A stretch of 64,000 nucleotides of DNA from Halonatronomonas betaini (GCF_015666175.1 NZ_JADPIE010000004.1:74118-138117), one strand, 5' to 3'; positions 37,073 to 46,554 are shown, numbered from the stretch's first letter. A program made the numbers and translations. Notes: a model not told the origin generated them from the sequence alone.

Positions 37073-38758
37073 TTGAAGAAGAGAATAATTTTTGTCAGCC
37101 TGATCTTAATATTAGTATCTGTCTTATCTTTAAATATTAATCAAGTAGCTGCAGAGCAGGTTTACAGGATTGAAAATTATTTAATTGAGATGGAAATCAA
37201 TTCAGATGGAGATTTTATAATAACTGAAGAGATTGAGTATAATTTTATAGAAGGTGAATTTTCAACTGCTTACCGTGAGGTTCCGGGTAGAGGATTCGCA
37301 GAGATAGATTTTATTGCAATTAGTTCAGTCGATAGACAATTAATCAATTATAATGTTAGCGATGGCTCTTCACTTGAGGTTGACTGGGAATACCCTGAAA
37401 CAACCGGATTAGCTACTTTTAGAATTGAATATGCCGGCAGGGCCGGGTTAATTAGCAGTGATGGCAGGAATATAGTGGACTGGCAGGCCTTGGGCACTGA
37501 CTGGGATGTGCCAGTCGAGAATGCCAGGGTGATAATTAGTCTGCCAGAGGAGCCTGATGGCATTGAGTTCATTGATGGCGGCGAACCTGATAGTATTTCA
37601 TACGCCGATTTATATTTTGAAAGAGAGAATATTGAGCCTGGTGAAGGCTGGCGCATAAATTTTAGTTTTAGCGAACAGATTTCCATGCCTGAAAGAGCTT
37701 CAATCCGGGATTATTCTGCCTGGTTGATTGGATTATTGATAATCGCCCTGATTCTCGTCATTTACCGGATAGTTGATAGTTATAAACTGATGAAACCAGA
37801 TTATAATAATGTAAAACTCCTGGATGATGAAATTATTCAATACAATAATTTAAGTTTTCTTGAAAAACTTTTGCTCTATGATTATAAAGGTGCTAAGGGA
37901 CCAAGAATGCTGGCAGCATTGATCTTTTATCTTGGCAAACTAAACCTTATCCAGTTAAGAGTTGATATTAAGGATAAGTTTTTTGGTGGCGAAAAAGCTG
38001 AAATCAAATTGGCTTTACCTGAAGAGATGACTGAAACAGAAGAGATTGATGATTTAAAGGTTTTAAGCGAACTTTTCGATGAAATAGGCGATAATGAAAA
38101 GAAACTAGAAAAAGTAATTACAAAGAGTTCTCTCTGGCGAAAGATTGTTGATAAATATAAAGAGAAGGCAGAGGTTAAAGCCTGGAAATCTAATTACAGA
38201 AAAAGTATCAGGAGCACCAGTCTGCTAATAGGCTTGCTTTTAATGGCAATCTCGATTGGCATGTTTCTGGATTTTGTAATCAGTGATCGGGTGATCACAT
38301 TTCTGCCAGCAGTCTTTACTGGAATACTGGCAATAGGTGAGTTCATTCGCTATGCAGTGATTCTGCCTCTAACCGATACAGCTATTAAGATTAGAGAGAA
38401 GATAGATAATGAGATCGATGAACGCCGGGAAAGACTGGAAGAACTTGTTGAAACTGATAGTCTGGCTGCCCTTAAATTGATATTAAGCAATCTTGCCTGG
38501 CTTTTAGCCGATGATAAGATGACTGGCAGCAAATTCAAAAAATATAGAAAAGAAATTGAAAAGAATATCAGTGATAAAGAGGCTGAATCACTGGAAGTTC
38601 CACACTGGCTGGCAGTTGATGGTCTGGAAGGAGCTTTAAAAGCTATTGAGGTTGTTGAATATACGATGATAGCGGTTTATGCTGCGGTTGCATCCACATC
38701 AGCTTCATCCGGCGGTGCTGGCGGAGGTGCTGGTGGCGGTGGAGGCGGAGCCGGTTAA
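37073..38758 (+). CDS. DUF2207 membrane protein
   Basis: This 561-residue protein has an N-terminal signal segment and an extracytoplasmic DUF2207 domain (about 25-215) beginning YRIENYLIEMEINSDGDFIITEEI. It has a membrane segment near 220-240, a cytoplasmic region, further membrane segments near 385-425, and a C-terminal Gly-rich tail, as is common in the family. The function is unknown. TTG 37073 is chosen by GAGGTGAGGAGG at 8 bases. It is coupled to the next gene by a 1-base gap. Confidence 0.8.
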   Translation: MKKRIIFVSLILILVSVLSLNINQVAAEQVYRIENYLIEMEINSDGDFIITEEIEYNFIEGEFSTAYREVPGRGFAEIDFIAISSVDRQLINYNVSDGSSLEVDWEYPETTGLATFRIEYAGRAGLISSDGRNIVDWQALGTDWDVPVENARVIISLPEEPDGIEFIDGGEPDSISYADLYFERENIEPGEGWRINFSFSEQISMPERASIRDYSAWLIGLLIIALILVIYRIVDSYKLMKPDYNNVKLLDDEIIQYNNLSFLEKLLLYDYKGAKGPRMLAALIFYLGKLNLIQLRVDIKDKFFGGEKAEIKLALPEEMTETEEIDDLKVLSELFDEIGDNEKKLEKVITKSSLWRKIVDKYKEKAEVKAWKSNYRKSIRSTSLLIGLLLMAISIGMFLDFVISDRVITFLPAVFTGILAIGEFIRYAVILPLTDTAIKIREKIDNEIDERRERLEELVETDSLAALKLILSNLAWLLADDKMTGSKFKKYRKEIEKNISDKEAESLEVPHWLAVDGLEGALKAIEVVEYTMIAVYAAVASTSASSGGAGGGAGGGGGGAG

Positions 38759-38759
38759 A

Positions 38760-39515
38760 ATGAAAGAATTATATTTCCGGTTTTATGGCAAGTTAAATAA
38801 GTTTCTTCCAGATGATCAGCAGAAGAGACCGTTTCATCATATTTTTAAAGGCCGCCAGAGTATTAAAGATAGAATAGAAACTGTTGGGATTCCCCATACT
38901 GAAGTTGAATTAATCCTGGCCAATAATAGACCAGTTGATTTTTCCTATCTGGTGGAGAGCGGTGATAGACTGGCTGTTTATCCCCATTTTCATCAATTAG
39001 ACCTGCCAGATACTTATAGATTAAGAGAACCATATTCCAGGAAACCGGAGTTTATAGCCGATGTCCATCTTGGAAAGCTGGCAAAATATCTGCGCCGCTT
39101 TAATTTTGATACTATTTATCGAAATGATTTAGAGGATGACGAAATAATCAAAAGTGGAGTGGAAGATGAGAGAATAATTCTTACTAGAGATCACGGGATA
39201 CTGATGCATAAGCAGGTAATATATGGTCAATTTATTCATTATGATGATCCCAGAGCCCAGTTGTATGAAGTCTTTAACCGGTATGACCTGGATAAATATT
39301 ATAATGGCAATGAAAGTCGCTGCACCGACTGCAATAGCAGATTAGTTGAAATTGATAAGCAGGCTATAATTGACCGGCTTGAACCTAAGACAAAAAAGTA
39401 TTTTGAAAGATTTAAGATCTGCCAGGAATGCGATAAGATTTACTGGGAAGGTTCTCATTATAAAAGAATGGAGAATTTTTTCAATAAAATAATCAAATAT
39501 TATTATAATTATTAA
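38760..39515 (+). CDS. Mut7-C RNase-domain protein with ubiquitin-like N terminus
   Basis: This 251-residue protein has an N-terminal beta-grasp (Mut7-C ubiquitin-like) region (about 1-85; FRFYGKLNKFLP ... NRPVDFSYLVESGDRLAVYP). A Mut7-C PIN-type RNase domain follows, with FIADVHLGKLAKYLRRFNFDT, DDEIIKSG, IILTRDHGIL and zinc-ribbon cysteines (CTDC ... CQEC). The family is predicted to be a nuclease or toxin-like RNase and its biological role is not settled. The ATG at 38760 follows the DUF2207 stop by one base; the frame extended upstream overlaps that gene and is rejected. Confidence 0.85.
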   Translation: MKELYFRFYGKLNKFLPDDQQKRPFHHIFKGRQSIKDRIETVGIPHTEVELILANNRPVDFSYLVESGDRLAVYPHFHQLDLPDTYRLREPYSRKPEFIADVHLGKLAKYLRRFNFDTIYRNDLEDDEIIKSGVEDERIILTRDHGILMHKQVIYGQFIHYDDPRAQLYEVFNRYDLDKYYNGNESRCTDCNSRLVEIDKQAIIDRLEPKTKKYFERFKICQECDKIYWEGSHYKRMENFFNKIIKYYYNY

Positions 39516-39593
39516 GTTGACAAAAATAGTATTCTTTGATATATTTATTATTAGGAATCGATATTAATAATTTTATTAAAGGGAGTGTTATTA

Positions 39594-40346
39594 ATGGCAA
39601 AAAAGAAGTTATTAGTTGTAAGTATTATGGTATTTAGCTTATTATTATTTCCATTAACAGCTTTGGGAGCAGGGCATGGAAGTGCTTCATCCGGGTTTTA
39701 TTCTACCGAGACCCTGGCAGAATTTGATGGTACCGATGATAATCCAGCCTATGTAGGTTATCATGGCAGAATTTATGATCTCTCAGACACCTTCGCAGAT
39801 GGAAGCCATGCCGGACATGATGCAGGAATGGATTTGACTGAAGAATTTTATGAGGCCCATGAAGCTGAGCTGATGGAAGGCAGAGAAGTTGTCGGCTATT
39901 ATTTAAGTAGAGCTATGACTGAAGAAGAACTTGCAAATTATGATGGTCATAATGATAATCCAGCCTATGTAGCTGTTGACGGAATTATCTATGATGGTTC
40001 TGATACATTTTCCGATGGAACCCATGGTGGTCATGAAGCTGGCCAGGATTTAACAGATGAATTTCAAGGTCAGCATGGTGAGGATACCCTTATGGCAATG
40101 CCTGTTGTTGGCGCTTTAGTATCTTATGAATTAACTCTGGATGAACTGGCAGAATATGATGGCCAGGATGGCAATGATGCATTTGTAGCCGTTGATGGTT
40201 TTATCTTTGACGTTACTGAAAGCTTTGAAGATGGAGAACATTTTGGTCATGAAGCTGGCCAGGATTTGACTGATGAGATTGAAGAGGCTGATCATCTCCG
40301 TTCAGTATTGCCAGATGTCCCGGTAGTTGGCGTTTTAGTTGAATAG
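39594..40346 (+). CDS. Exported protein with three cytochrome b5-like domains
   Basis: This 250-residue protein has a signal peptide ending near ALGAGHG. Three tandem copies of a cytochrome b5-like heme/steroid-binding domain follow (about 35-95, 105-170, 180-245). Each has the pattern LAEYDG..GNDAFVAVDG.IFD.....F.DG.H.GHEAGQDLT, with His residues in the H.GH.AG motif as candidate heme ligands. A periplasmic electron-carrier role is possible, but heme binding is not proven by sequence. GGGAGTG precedes the ATG; an upstream ATG-like start at 39585 is less likely. Confidence 0.8.
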   Translation: MAKKKLLVVSIMVFSLLLFPLTALGAGHGSASSGFYSTETLAEFDGTDDNPAYVGYHGRIYDLSDTFADGSHAGHDAGMDLTEEFYEAHEAELMEGREVVGYYLSRAMTEEELANYDGHNDNPAYVAVDGIIYDGSDTFSDGTHGGHEAGQDLTDEFQGQHGEDTLMAMPVVGALVSYELTLDELAEYDGQDGNDAFVAVDGFIFDVTESFEDGEHFGHEAGQDLTDEIEEADHLRSVLPDVPVVGVLVE

Positions 40347-40380
40347 CTTCCCCTTTAATTAAATATATTTATATTGTTTA

Positions 40381-40420
40381 GGCTGATGGCTTTCTGCTGT
40401 CAGCCTTTTCCTTTTTGTTT
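40381..40420 (+). terminator. Terminator of the cytochrome b5-like gene
   Basis: GGCTGATGGC pairs with GCTGTCAGCC (GGCTGA/TCAGCC core), followed by TTTTCCTTTTTG. Confidence 0.75.
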
Positions 40421-40463
40421 TTTTATTAATTTAATAATTTAAATTTAAATATAAAGGAGATTA

Positions 40464-40530
40464 ACTACCCTAGTGGGTAGTAATACCGTCTAAGAGGATT
40501 TTTTGACTTCTCAGACAATTTTAATAACTT
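40464..40530 (+). other. Hairpin-rich leader before nhaC, class unknown
   Basis: ACTACCC (40464-40470) pairs with GGGTAGT (40475-40481). A second hairpin pairs GTCTAAGAG near 40488 with CTTCTCAGAC near 40508, with one mismatch. It lies in a 285-base gap upstream of the Na+/H+ antiporter gene and could be a cis-regulatory RNA; I do not recognise the class. Confidence 0.35.
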
Positions 40531-40631
40531 GATTAATTCTTAAATTACTATTATAATAATAGGTGATAATATTCTTTAATTTCTTAATTTCCACTTATAT
40601 TTATTTAATTATTTTAAGGGGGTTATATTAA

Positions 40632-42074
40632 ATGGCAAAAAAGAAGAATATGGAGTATGATGAATTACCACGGATGCCGACAATGACAGAAGCCATGATT
40701 CCAATTCTATTTCTGATTGTTGCTCTCAGTCTCAGTATTATTGTCCTGGAGATTGATCCTCACATTCCGATTGTACTATCAGCAGCTTTTGCAGCTTTAG
40801 TTGCTGTCAGGATGGGAGTTAAATGGAATGTTATTGAAGAAGGGATTTTCAGTGGAATTAGAACTGGCTTACAGGCAATTATTATTTTGATGATTGTCGG
40901 TATGTTAATCGGTTCCTGGATTCAGAGTGGCATTGTCCCGACAATGATCTATTACGGTCTGCAGATCCTGTCACCTCAGATCTTTTTAGTGGCAGCAGCA
41001 ATAATGACAGCTATAGTTGCTCTATTTGTTGGTAGTTCCTGGTCTACAGCCGGTACCATTGGTGTTGCACTTGTTGGTATTGGTGGAGGTCTAGGAATCT
41101 CGCCAGGATTAGTCGGTGGTGCTATAATATCTGGTGCCTATCTTGGTGATAAGATTTCACCATTATCTGATACTACTAATCTGGCGCCTGGGGCAGCCGG
41201 GAATACAAACGTTTTTGAACATATCAGGCATATGTTACTGGTAACTGTGCCAGCCTTTGTAATTACGCTGGTTTTATATGCTATCATTGGTATGCAATTT
41301 GCCGGTCAGGAACTTGACGTAGGGGCAATAGAAGAAATTACAATGACACTTTCAGAGAATTTCTGGATCAGCCCTGTATTAATGGTAGTTCCATTGCTGG
41401 TTATTGTTATGATCATCTTTAAAGTTCCTCCGATCCCAGCATTAATTGGTGGTGCAGTAATCGGTGGTATTACAGCTATGATAACCCAGGGTGCAGGACT
41501 TGGGGCTGTACTTGATACAATGCATTATGGTTACTTTATTGAGACAGGTGTTGAACATGTTGATGAACTCTTGAATGCCGGTGGTTTAGATGGAATGATG
41601 TGGACTATATCATTAATCCTGGCTGCCTTGAGTTTAGGTGGAATCCTTGAAAACTGTGGATTCCTGGCAGTTATTTTAGAAAACATCTTGAAGAAAGCTA
41701 AAACCTATGGTCAGATCTCACTGGTTACCCATATAACAGCAATTTTTGTTAACTTAGTAGCCGCTGATCAGTATCTGGCAATAATATTACCGGCCAGGAT
41801 GTTTAGCCATGCTTATAAGGATATTGGCGCCCATCCAAAGAACCTATCCCGGATTGCTGAATCATCAGGTACTGTTACATCACCACTTATACCATGGAAT
41901 ACCTGTGGTGCCTTCATGTATGGTGTTTTAGGAATCAATCCATTGGTCTATGCTCCATTTGCATTCTTTAACTGGTTAACTCCGTTAATTTCCATAGCCT
42001 ATGGTTATCTTGGAATTGGATTTGCTGAGTGGACAGAAGAAGATGAAAAAGCAGCAGCTGAAGGAGCAGATTAA
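40632..42074 (+). CDS. nhaC: NhaC-family Na+/H+ antiporter
   Basis: This 480-residue protein has about 11-12 membrane segments. The NhaC family pattern includes GIRTGLQAIIILMIVGMLIGSW, the conserved SSWSTAGTIGVAL and GDKISPLSDTTNLAPG, and near the C terminus TSPLIPWNTCGAFM. It exchanges internal Na+ for external H+ (some relatives exchange malate and lactate). It fits a saline or alkaline habitat. It is monocistronic. Confidence 0.9.
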   Translation: MAKKKNMEYDELPRMPTMTEAMIPILFLIVALSLSIIVLEIDPHIPIVLSAAFAALVAVRMGVKWNVIEEGIFSGIRTGLQAIIILMIVGMLIGSWIQSGIVPTMIYYGLQILSPQIFLVAAAIMTAIVALFVGSSWSTAGTIGVALVGIGGGLGISPGLVGGAIISGAYLGDKISPLSDTTNLAPGAAGNTNVFEHIRHMLLVTVPAFVITLVLYAIIGMQFAGQELDVGAIEEITMTLSENFWISPVLMVVPLLVIVMIIFKVPPIPALIGGAVIGGITAMITQGAGLGAVLDTMHYGYFIETGVEHVDELLNAGGLDGMMWTISLILAALSLGGILENCGFLAVILENILKKAKTYGQISLVTHITAIFVNLVAADQYLAIILPARMFSHAYKDIGAHPKNLSRIAESSGTVTSPLIPWNTCGAFMYGVLGINPLVYAPFAFFNWLTPLISIAYGYLGIGFAEWTEEDEKAAAEGAD

Positions 42075-42131
42075 TTAAATACAGACATTAATTAAATAAT
42101 GACTAGAAATAGTTATAAATAGCTAGAATAT

Positions 42132-42176
42132 AAAAACCCCTGGACAGCTTTTAATCAAGCTGTTCCAGGGGTGTCT
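42132..42176 (+). terminator. Bidirectional terminator between nhaC and cysK
   Basis: AACCCCTGG.ACAGCTT pairs with AAGCTGTTCCAGGGGT, with an A run on the left and TGTCTTT on the right. It serves convergent genes. Confidence 0.85.
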
Positions 42177-42192
42177 TTAATTTATTTAAGGT

Positions 42193-43113
42193 TTATTTAG
42201 GGAAAAGCGTTGAAAGATAGCGTTCGCCCCCATCAGGGGCAATGATTAAAAACTTAGCATCTGCTGGAAACTCCTCTGCAACTGTTAGACCGGCCACAAC
42301 ACCTGCTGCTGAAGACGGTCCTAAAAAGAGGCCATCCTGGACTGCCAGCTGATGCTGAATATTATAAACATCATCCTCATCAAGGAGTAGAATCCGGTCA
42401 TAAATAGATTTATCCAGAATATCTGGCACAAAACCAGGCCCGGTGCCAGGAATATTATGACTGCCCTGTTTGCCTTCACTCAAAACCGGTGCACAGACCG
42501 ATTCATAAGTAAAAACCTTAAGCCCAGGAATCTTCTTTTTTAAATAACTGCCAGTACCGGTTAGAGTGCCTCCGGTGCCACAGGATGTAATCAGCAGATT
42601 AAGATCCTGGCCGAAAGCTTCTAATATTTCTGGACCAGTAGTCTTGCGATGGGCCTCAGGATTGGCCTGATTCCCAAATTGATCTGGTCTAAAGGCATTA
42701 GGATATTCCTCTTCCAGCTCCTTACAGAGTTCATAGGCCCCTTTCATACCCTGATCACCAGGGGAGATGATTAATTCTGCCCCGAAAGCAGCCATCAACT
42801 GCCGCCGTTCCTGGCTGGCCTTTTCAGGCAGAACAATAATGGTTTTATGGCCTAAAATTGCTGCCGCCCTGGCCAGACCGATACCAGTATTGCCACTGGA
42901 GGCCTCCAGAATTAATCCGCCGCCACCTGCAGGCAGCTGACCTGATTGTTCAGCAGACTTAAGCATCTCAAAGGCCGGCCGATCCTTAATACTGCCAGCT
43001 GGATTAAGATATTCAAGCTTCAAATAGAAATCAGGCAGTTCAGCTGGAACCAAATTATTTAATTTGACAATAGGAGTATTACCGATTAAATCTTCTCCAG
43101 AATGAATTATCAT
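42193..43113 (-). CDS. cysK: Cysteine synthase (O-acetylserine sulfhydrylase)
   Basis: This 306-residue fold-type II PLP enzyme has K43 in NPAGSIKDRPAFEM, ASSGNTGIGLARAA, the phosphate-binding TSCGTGGTLTGTG and GPGFVP. It joins sulfide with O-acetylserine to make cysteine. It is the last gene of a minus-strand unit with a sulfonate-type ABC transporter, so the unit as a whole looks devoted to sulfur supply. The serine acetyltransferase gene is not in the window. Confidence 0.9.
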   Translation of the reverse strand: MIIHSGEDLIGNTPIVKLNNLVPAELPDFYLKLEYLNPAGSIKDRPAFEMLKSAEQSGQLPAGGGGLILEASSGNTGIGLARAAAILGHKTIIVLPEKASQERRQLMAAFGAELIISPGDQGMKGAYELCKELEEEYPNAFRPDQFGNQANPEAHRKTTGPEILEAFGQDLNLLITSCGTGGTLTGTGSYLKKKIPGLKVFTYESVCAPVLSEGKQGSHNIPGTGPGFVPDILDKSIYDRILLLDEDDVYNIQHQLAVQDGLFLGPSSAAGVVAGLTVAEEFPADAKFLIIAPDGGERYLSTLFPK

Positions 43114-43152
43114 CTGATTGCCTCCTGACAGGTTGTTGGTTTTAATCCCTTA

Positions 43153-44169
43153 TTAATTGTCTAAAAAGAAACCATCTAGATCGTTATTATCAATAAAACC
43201 TGAATCCATTGAAATATCAGCCATCTCCTGGACAGTTCTCTGATTTAATTCTGAACTGAACTGAGTTCTCTCTAAAGATGAACTTATAATTTCTATATCC
43301 AATTCCTGCTCAGCAATATCAAGAATGCTGTCCTGAATTATTTCAGCAGTTCTTTCTGGATTATCAGCAATAAATTGATTTGATCTTTCCTGAGCGGCCA
43401 TAAACTTTTCTGCCACCTCAGGCTGATCTGAGACAATATCAGCTCTGGTTACAACTAAAGTATTTGGAAGCTCGCCATCCCAGGGAACTTCGTTCCATTC
43501 CAGAGCAACTTTACCTTCATTTTCATATTCTAAGCGTGAAGCCCAGGGCTCTGAAATTACTGCTGCATCAAGATTACCTCTGCGGAACATACCGCTCAAA
43601 TTAGCCGGCGGCTGAGTTCTATGATCAACAGAACCGCCCTGTCGCTGAGTAGTCAGGCCAGTCTCTGCCAGCATATGTCTGAGCTGAAGATCATGGGTGC
43701 AACCAAGAGCAGGTGTCGCTATTCTTAAACCGTCTAAGTCCTCAGCACCGTTGAAATCAACATCAGGGGCTGTAACTAATAGATTACCGCCAGTACTTGC
43801 TCCAGCCAGAGCAACTACTTCTGCTCCCTGGAGAAACCTGTTAAGTGCCGGCCCTGGTCCAACCAGGCCAATATCAATGGAATCTGTCATTAAGGCATCC
43901 ATAAAGAGCGAACCATTAGGAAAGGTCTCAGTCTTAACATCATAACCCTCAAATTCTTCCTCAATAAAACCTTCTTCTAAACCAACCATTACTGATCCAT
44001 GGGTCAGATTAGGGAAATAACCAATAACAATTTCACCTTTATCTTCAACTGGCTCATCGCGGACAGCAATGGCATCGAATCCATCTGTATAATTAAAAAT
44101 TCCAAGTCCAATAATTAAAGCTAAACTCAAAAATATCACTGTATATTTAATCTTATTCTTGCTTTGCAT
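43153..44169 (-). CDS. ABC transporter substrate-binding protein, SsuA/TauA-like
   Basis: This 338-residue protein has an N-terminal membrane anchor or signal segment (no lipobox Cys) and an NMT1/SsuA-type periplasmic binding fold. It shows IVIGYFPNLTHGSVMVGLEEGF, DIGLVGPGPALNRFLQGAEVVALAG, LRIATPALGCTHDLQLR and AAVISEPWASRLE. Substrates of the family are sulfonates, taurine, nitrate or thiamine precursors. The neighbouring cysK favours a sulfur compound. Confidence 0.82.
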   Translation of the reverse strand: MQSKNKIKYTVIFLSLALIIGLGIFNYTDGFDAIAVRDEPVEDKGEIVIGYFPNLTHGSVMVGLEEGFIEEEFEGYDVKTETFPNGSLFMDALMTDSIDIGLVGPGPALNRFLQGAEVVALAGASTGGNLLVTAPDVDFNGAEDLDGLRIATPALGCTHDLQLRHMLAETGLTTQRQGGSVDHRTQPPANLSGMFRRGNLDAAVISEPWASRLEYENEGKVALEWNEVPWDGELPNTLVVTRADIVSDQPEVAEKFMAAQERSNQFIADNPERTAEIIQDSILDIAEQELDIEIISSSLERTQFSSELNQRTVQEMADISMDSGFIDNNDLDGFFLDN

Positions 44170-44186
44170 TGAAATTCCTCCTTGAA

Positions 44187-44960
44187 TTACTGCTGGTAAC
44201 CCCAGCGCTGTAAAATTTTATTTTCTATCTTCTTAAATATATAATTATCGGTGATAAAACCGAAACTTCCAATTAAAATAATAATACCAATAACAAGTCG
44301 CATATTACCCATATCCCGGCCCCACATTAGAAGCTGGCCAAGACCGCTGCCACCACCAATAAGTTCACCGGCCATCAAAGCTCTCCAGGAAAATGCCCAG
44401 GAGAAACGGAGACCAGTAATTAATGAGGGCAGGGCTGCTGGCATAATAACCCTTCTAAAGACACTAAAACTGCCTGCACCAAGAGTTCTGGCTGATTTTA
44501 TATAGACCGGATTAACATTCTTAATGCCGCTGGTAGTTGTTGAGGCCATATTCCAGCTGGCTCCCAGGATAATAACAGCAATAATAGCCTGTTCTCCAAG
44601 GGAAAACCAGAGTAAGGCCAGTGGCAACCAGACAACACTGGGAACACTCTGTAAAGCCAGTATAAACGGCGAGAGAGCATCATCAGCTGCTGGCACCAGT
44701 CCCAAAAGGAGACCTAACAGGAATCCCAGTGTTGAAGCCAGGCTAAAACCGATTAATAGCCTCCTGAAACTGACCAGAATTGCATTAATCAATGAACCGT
44801 CCTGGAATCTGGTAACTAGAGTCTCAAGCACAGCCATCGGCTCCGGCAGCAAATAATCAGGCCAGAGATCAAGGCCAGCAATAGTCTGCCAGATAACTAA
44901 AAACCCTGCAATTACAATAAAGCGAATGAGAAAAGTTTCCAGTAATTTTTTTAACTTCAT
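44187..44960 (-). CDS. ABC transporter permease, SsuC/TauC-like
   Basis: This 257-residue protein has about six membrane segments and the BPD_transp_1 EAA-type loop (SARTLGAGSFSVFRRVIMPAALPSLITGLR). The N-terminal segment FLVIWQTIAGLDLWPDYLLP is typical of SsuC/TauC. The ATG at 44960 lies one base after the ATPase stop, so the two are coupled; a longer frame from a TTG at 44981 would overlap the ATPase and has no ribosome site. Confidence 0.85.
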   Translation of the reverse strand: MKLKKLLETFLIRFIVIAGFLVIWQTIAGLDLWPDYLLPEPMAVLETLVTRFQDGSLINAILVSFRRLLIGFSLASTLGFLLGLLLGLVPAADDALSPFILALQSVPSVVWLPLALLWFSLGEQAIIAVIILGASWNMASTTTSGIKNVNPVYIKSARTLGAGSFSVFRRVIMPAALPSLITGLRFSWAFSWRALMAGELIGGGSGLGQLLMWGRDMGNMRLVIGIIILIGSFGFITDNYIFKKIENKILQRWGYQQ

Positions 44961-44961
44961 C

Positions 44962-45738
44962 TTATCCTGCAACCTTCTCAATTAGTGCCTTCTGTTTCTG
45001 ATCATCTTCGCTGAGTAAATCCTCAAGAATTTCAGCCTCTAAATTAACTATCTTCTGTTGATTCGGTTTTCTAGGATAGGGCAGATCTAACTCATATTCT
45101 GCCTTTATCTGACCAGGATTGCTGGCCATTACCAGAACCCGCTCAGAAATCAGCAAAGCTTCCCGGATGCTGTGGGTAACAAAAATAATTGTCATATCAG
45201 TATTCTGCCAGAGTTTAACCAGTTCCTGCTGTAATTTAAAGCGGGTCTGTTCATCCAGGGCCGAAAAAGGCTCATCCATCAGCAGTATATCAGGCTTTAA
45301 GACCATTGATCTGGCCAGAGCTACCCGCTGTTGCATGCCACCACTTAACTGATGGGGATAGGCCTTTTTAACATCTGCCAGCCCGACTTTTTTCAGCTCC
45401 TGATGGGCAAGTTCCAATCGCTTCTCTTTATCTATATTACGTTCCTTTAAGCCAAAGGCCACATTCTTTTCTACATTCAGCCAGGGGAATAGAGCTGCTT
45501 CCTGCATCATCATTACCCTATTCTGTGCCGGCCCGGTAATAGGCTGCCCCTGACAGTCTAACTGGCCGGAATCCTGATCTTCCAATCCGGCGATTATGTG
45601 AAGGAGAGTAGACTTCCCACAACCAGATGGCCCTAAGAGTGTTACAAATTGGCCAGTATCTACCTCCAGGTTGATCTTATTTAAGACAAGTTCTCCACCA
45701 TACGACTTCTCGAGTTCTTTACTGCTAATTGCAAACAA
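44962..45738 (-). CDS. ABC transporter ATPase, SsuB/TauB-like
   Basis: This 258-residue ATPase has Walker A GPSGCGKST, Q-loop MMMQEAALFPW, signature LSGGMQQRVALARS, Walker B ILLMDEPFSALD and the switch His in VTHSIREAL. The TTG start at 45738 is chosen because AGGAGG lies 9 bases upstream on the minus strand; an open frame from 45795 has no ribosome site. First gene of the transporter-cysK unit. Confidence 0.87.
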   Translation of the reverse strand: MFAISSKELEKSYGGELVLNKINLEVDTGQFVTLLGPSGCGKSTLLHIIAGLEDQDSGQLDCQGQPITGPAQNRVMMMQEAALFPWLNVEKNVAFGLKERNIDKEKRLELAHQELKKVGLADVKKAYPHQLSGGMQQRVALARSMVLKPDILLMDEPFSALDEQTRFKLQQELVKLWQNTDMTIIFVTHSIREALLISERVLVMASNPGQIKAEYELDLPYPRKPNQQKIVNLEAEILEDLLSEDDQKQKALIEKVAG

Positions 45739-45809
45739 ATAATATCTACCTCCTAAAAAGTAATTAAAACTGTTAAGTGGTTTACAGAAAACCAACCTAA
45801 CTGCTATAC

Positions 45810-45838
45810 ATTATATTAAACCATAGTACGTATGTCAA
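45810..45838 (-). promoter_or_regulatory. Perfect sigma-A promoter of the sulfur unit
   Basis: On the minus strand TTGACA (45838-45833), 17-bp spacer, TATAAT (45815-45810), an exact consensus. The spacer contains the dyad CATACGTACTATG, a possible repressor operator. Confidence 0.85.
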
Positions 45839-45912
45839 GTTTATATTAATATTATTTTTAATTTATGTTATAATTAATGTAATTGTTATGACTTTAAAAG
45901 GAGTTGAGATAG

Positions 45913-46554
45913 ATGGCAGATAATTATGCAGATACTTATGAAGAAGAACTAGTAAATGCAGTATTGCATGGAATTGGACTGGGAATGGCCATAGCTGCAA
46001 CCGGAGTACTGGTTGTAATGGCCAATCTCTATGGGGAACTAAGACAGATTGTATCCTATAGTATTTACGGCACAACTTTAATTATTCTATATTTAGCTTC
46101 AACCCTCTATCATAGTTTCCCCTACGGCAAAGCTAAATACGTCTTTAGAATTATTGATCATTCAGCAATCTATCTTTTAATAGCCGGGACCTATACCCCA
46201 ATAACCCTGGCCACATTAGATGGACTCTGGTCCAGATCGGTCTTTATTGTTGTCTGGGCAATTGCTGTCCTGGGAATAGCCCTAAATATTATCTGTTTTG
46301 AAAAAGTTAAAAAGGTCTCGCTGGTCCTCTATCTGGTTATGGGCTGGCTCAGTATCCTGGTTATCCGGGATTTAATCTATAACCTGCCGACAGCCAGTCT
46401 TATCTTTCTCTTTATCGGTGGCTTATCATATACAGTTGGAACAATCTTCTATGTAAAGAAAGGCTTAAAATACAACCATGCAATCTGGCATATCTTTGTG
46501 CTAGGCGGCAGCATCTTCCACTTTTTCACAGTCTTTTATAATCTTCTAGGTTAG
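45913..46554 (+). CDS. Hemolysin III / PAQR-family membrane protein
   Basis: This 213-residue protein has seven membrane segments and the hemolysin III pattern: EELVNAVLHGIG near the N terminus, STLYHSFP, RIIDHSAIYLLIAGTYTP and a C-terminal HAIWHIFVLGGSIFHFF. The conserved His, Ser and Asp form a metal site in PAQR relatives. The cellular role in bacteria is unclear. AAAAGGAG precedes the ATG. Confidence 0.88.
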   Translation: MADNYADTYEEELVNAVLHGIGLGMAIAATGVLVVMANLYGELRQIVSYSIYGTTLIILYLASTLYHSFPYGKAKYVFRIIDHSAIYLLIAGTYTPITLATLDGLWSRSVFIVVWAIAVLGIALNIICFEKVKKVSLVLYLVMGWLSILVIRDLIYNLPTASLIFLFIGGLSYTVGTIFYVKKGLKYNHAIWHIFVLGGSIFHFFTVFYNLLG

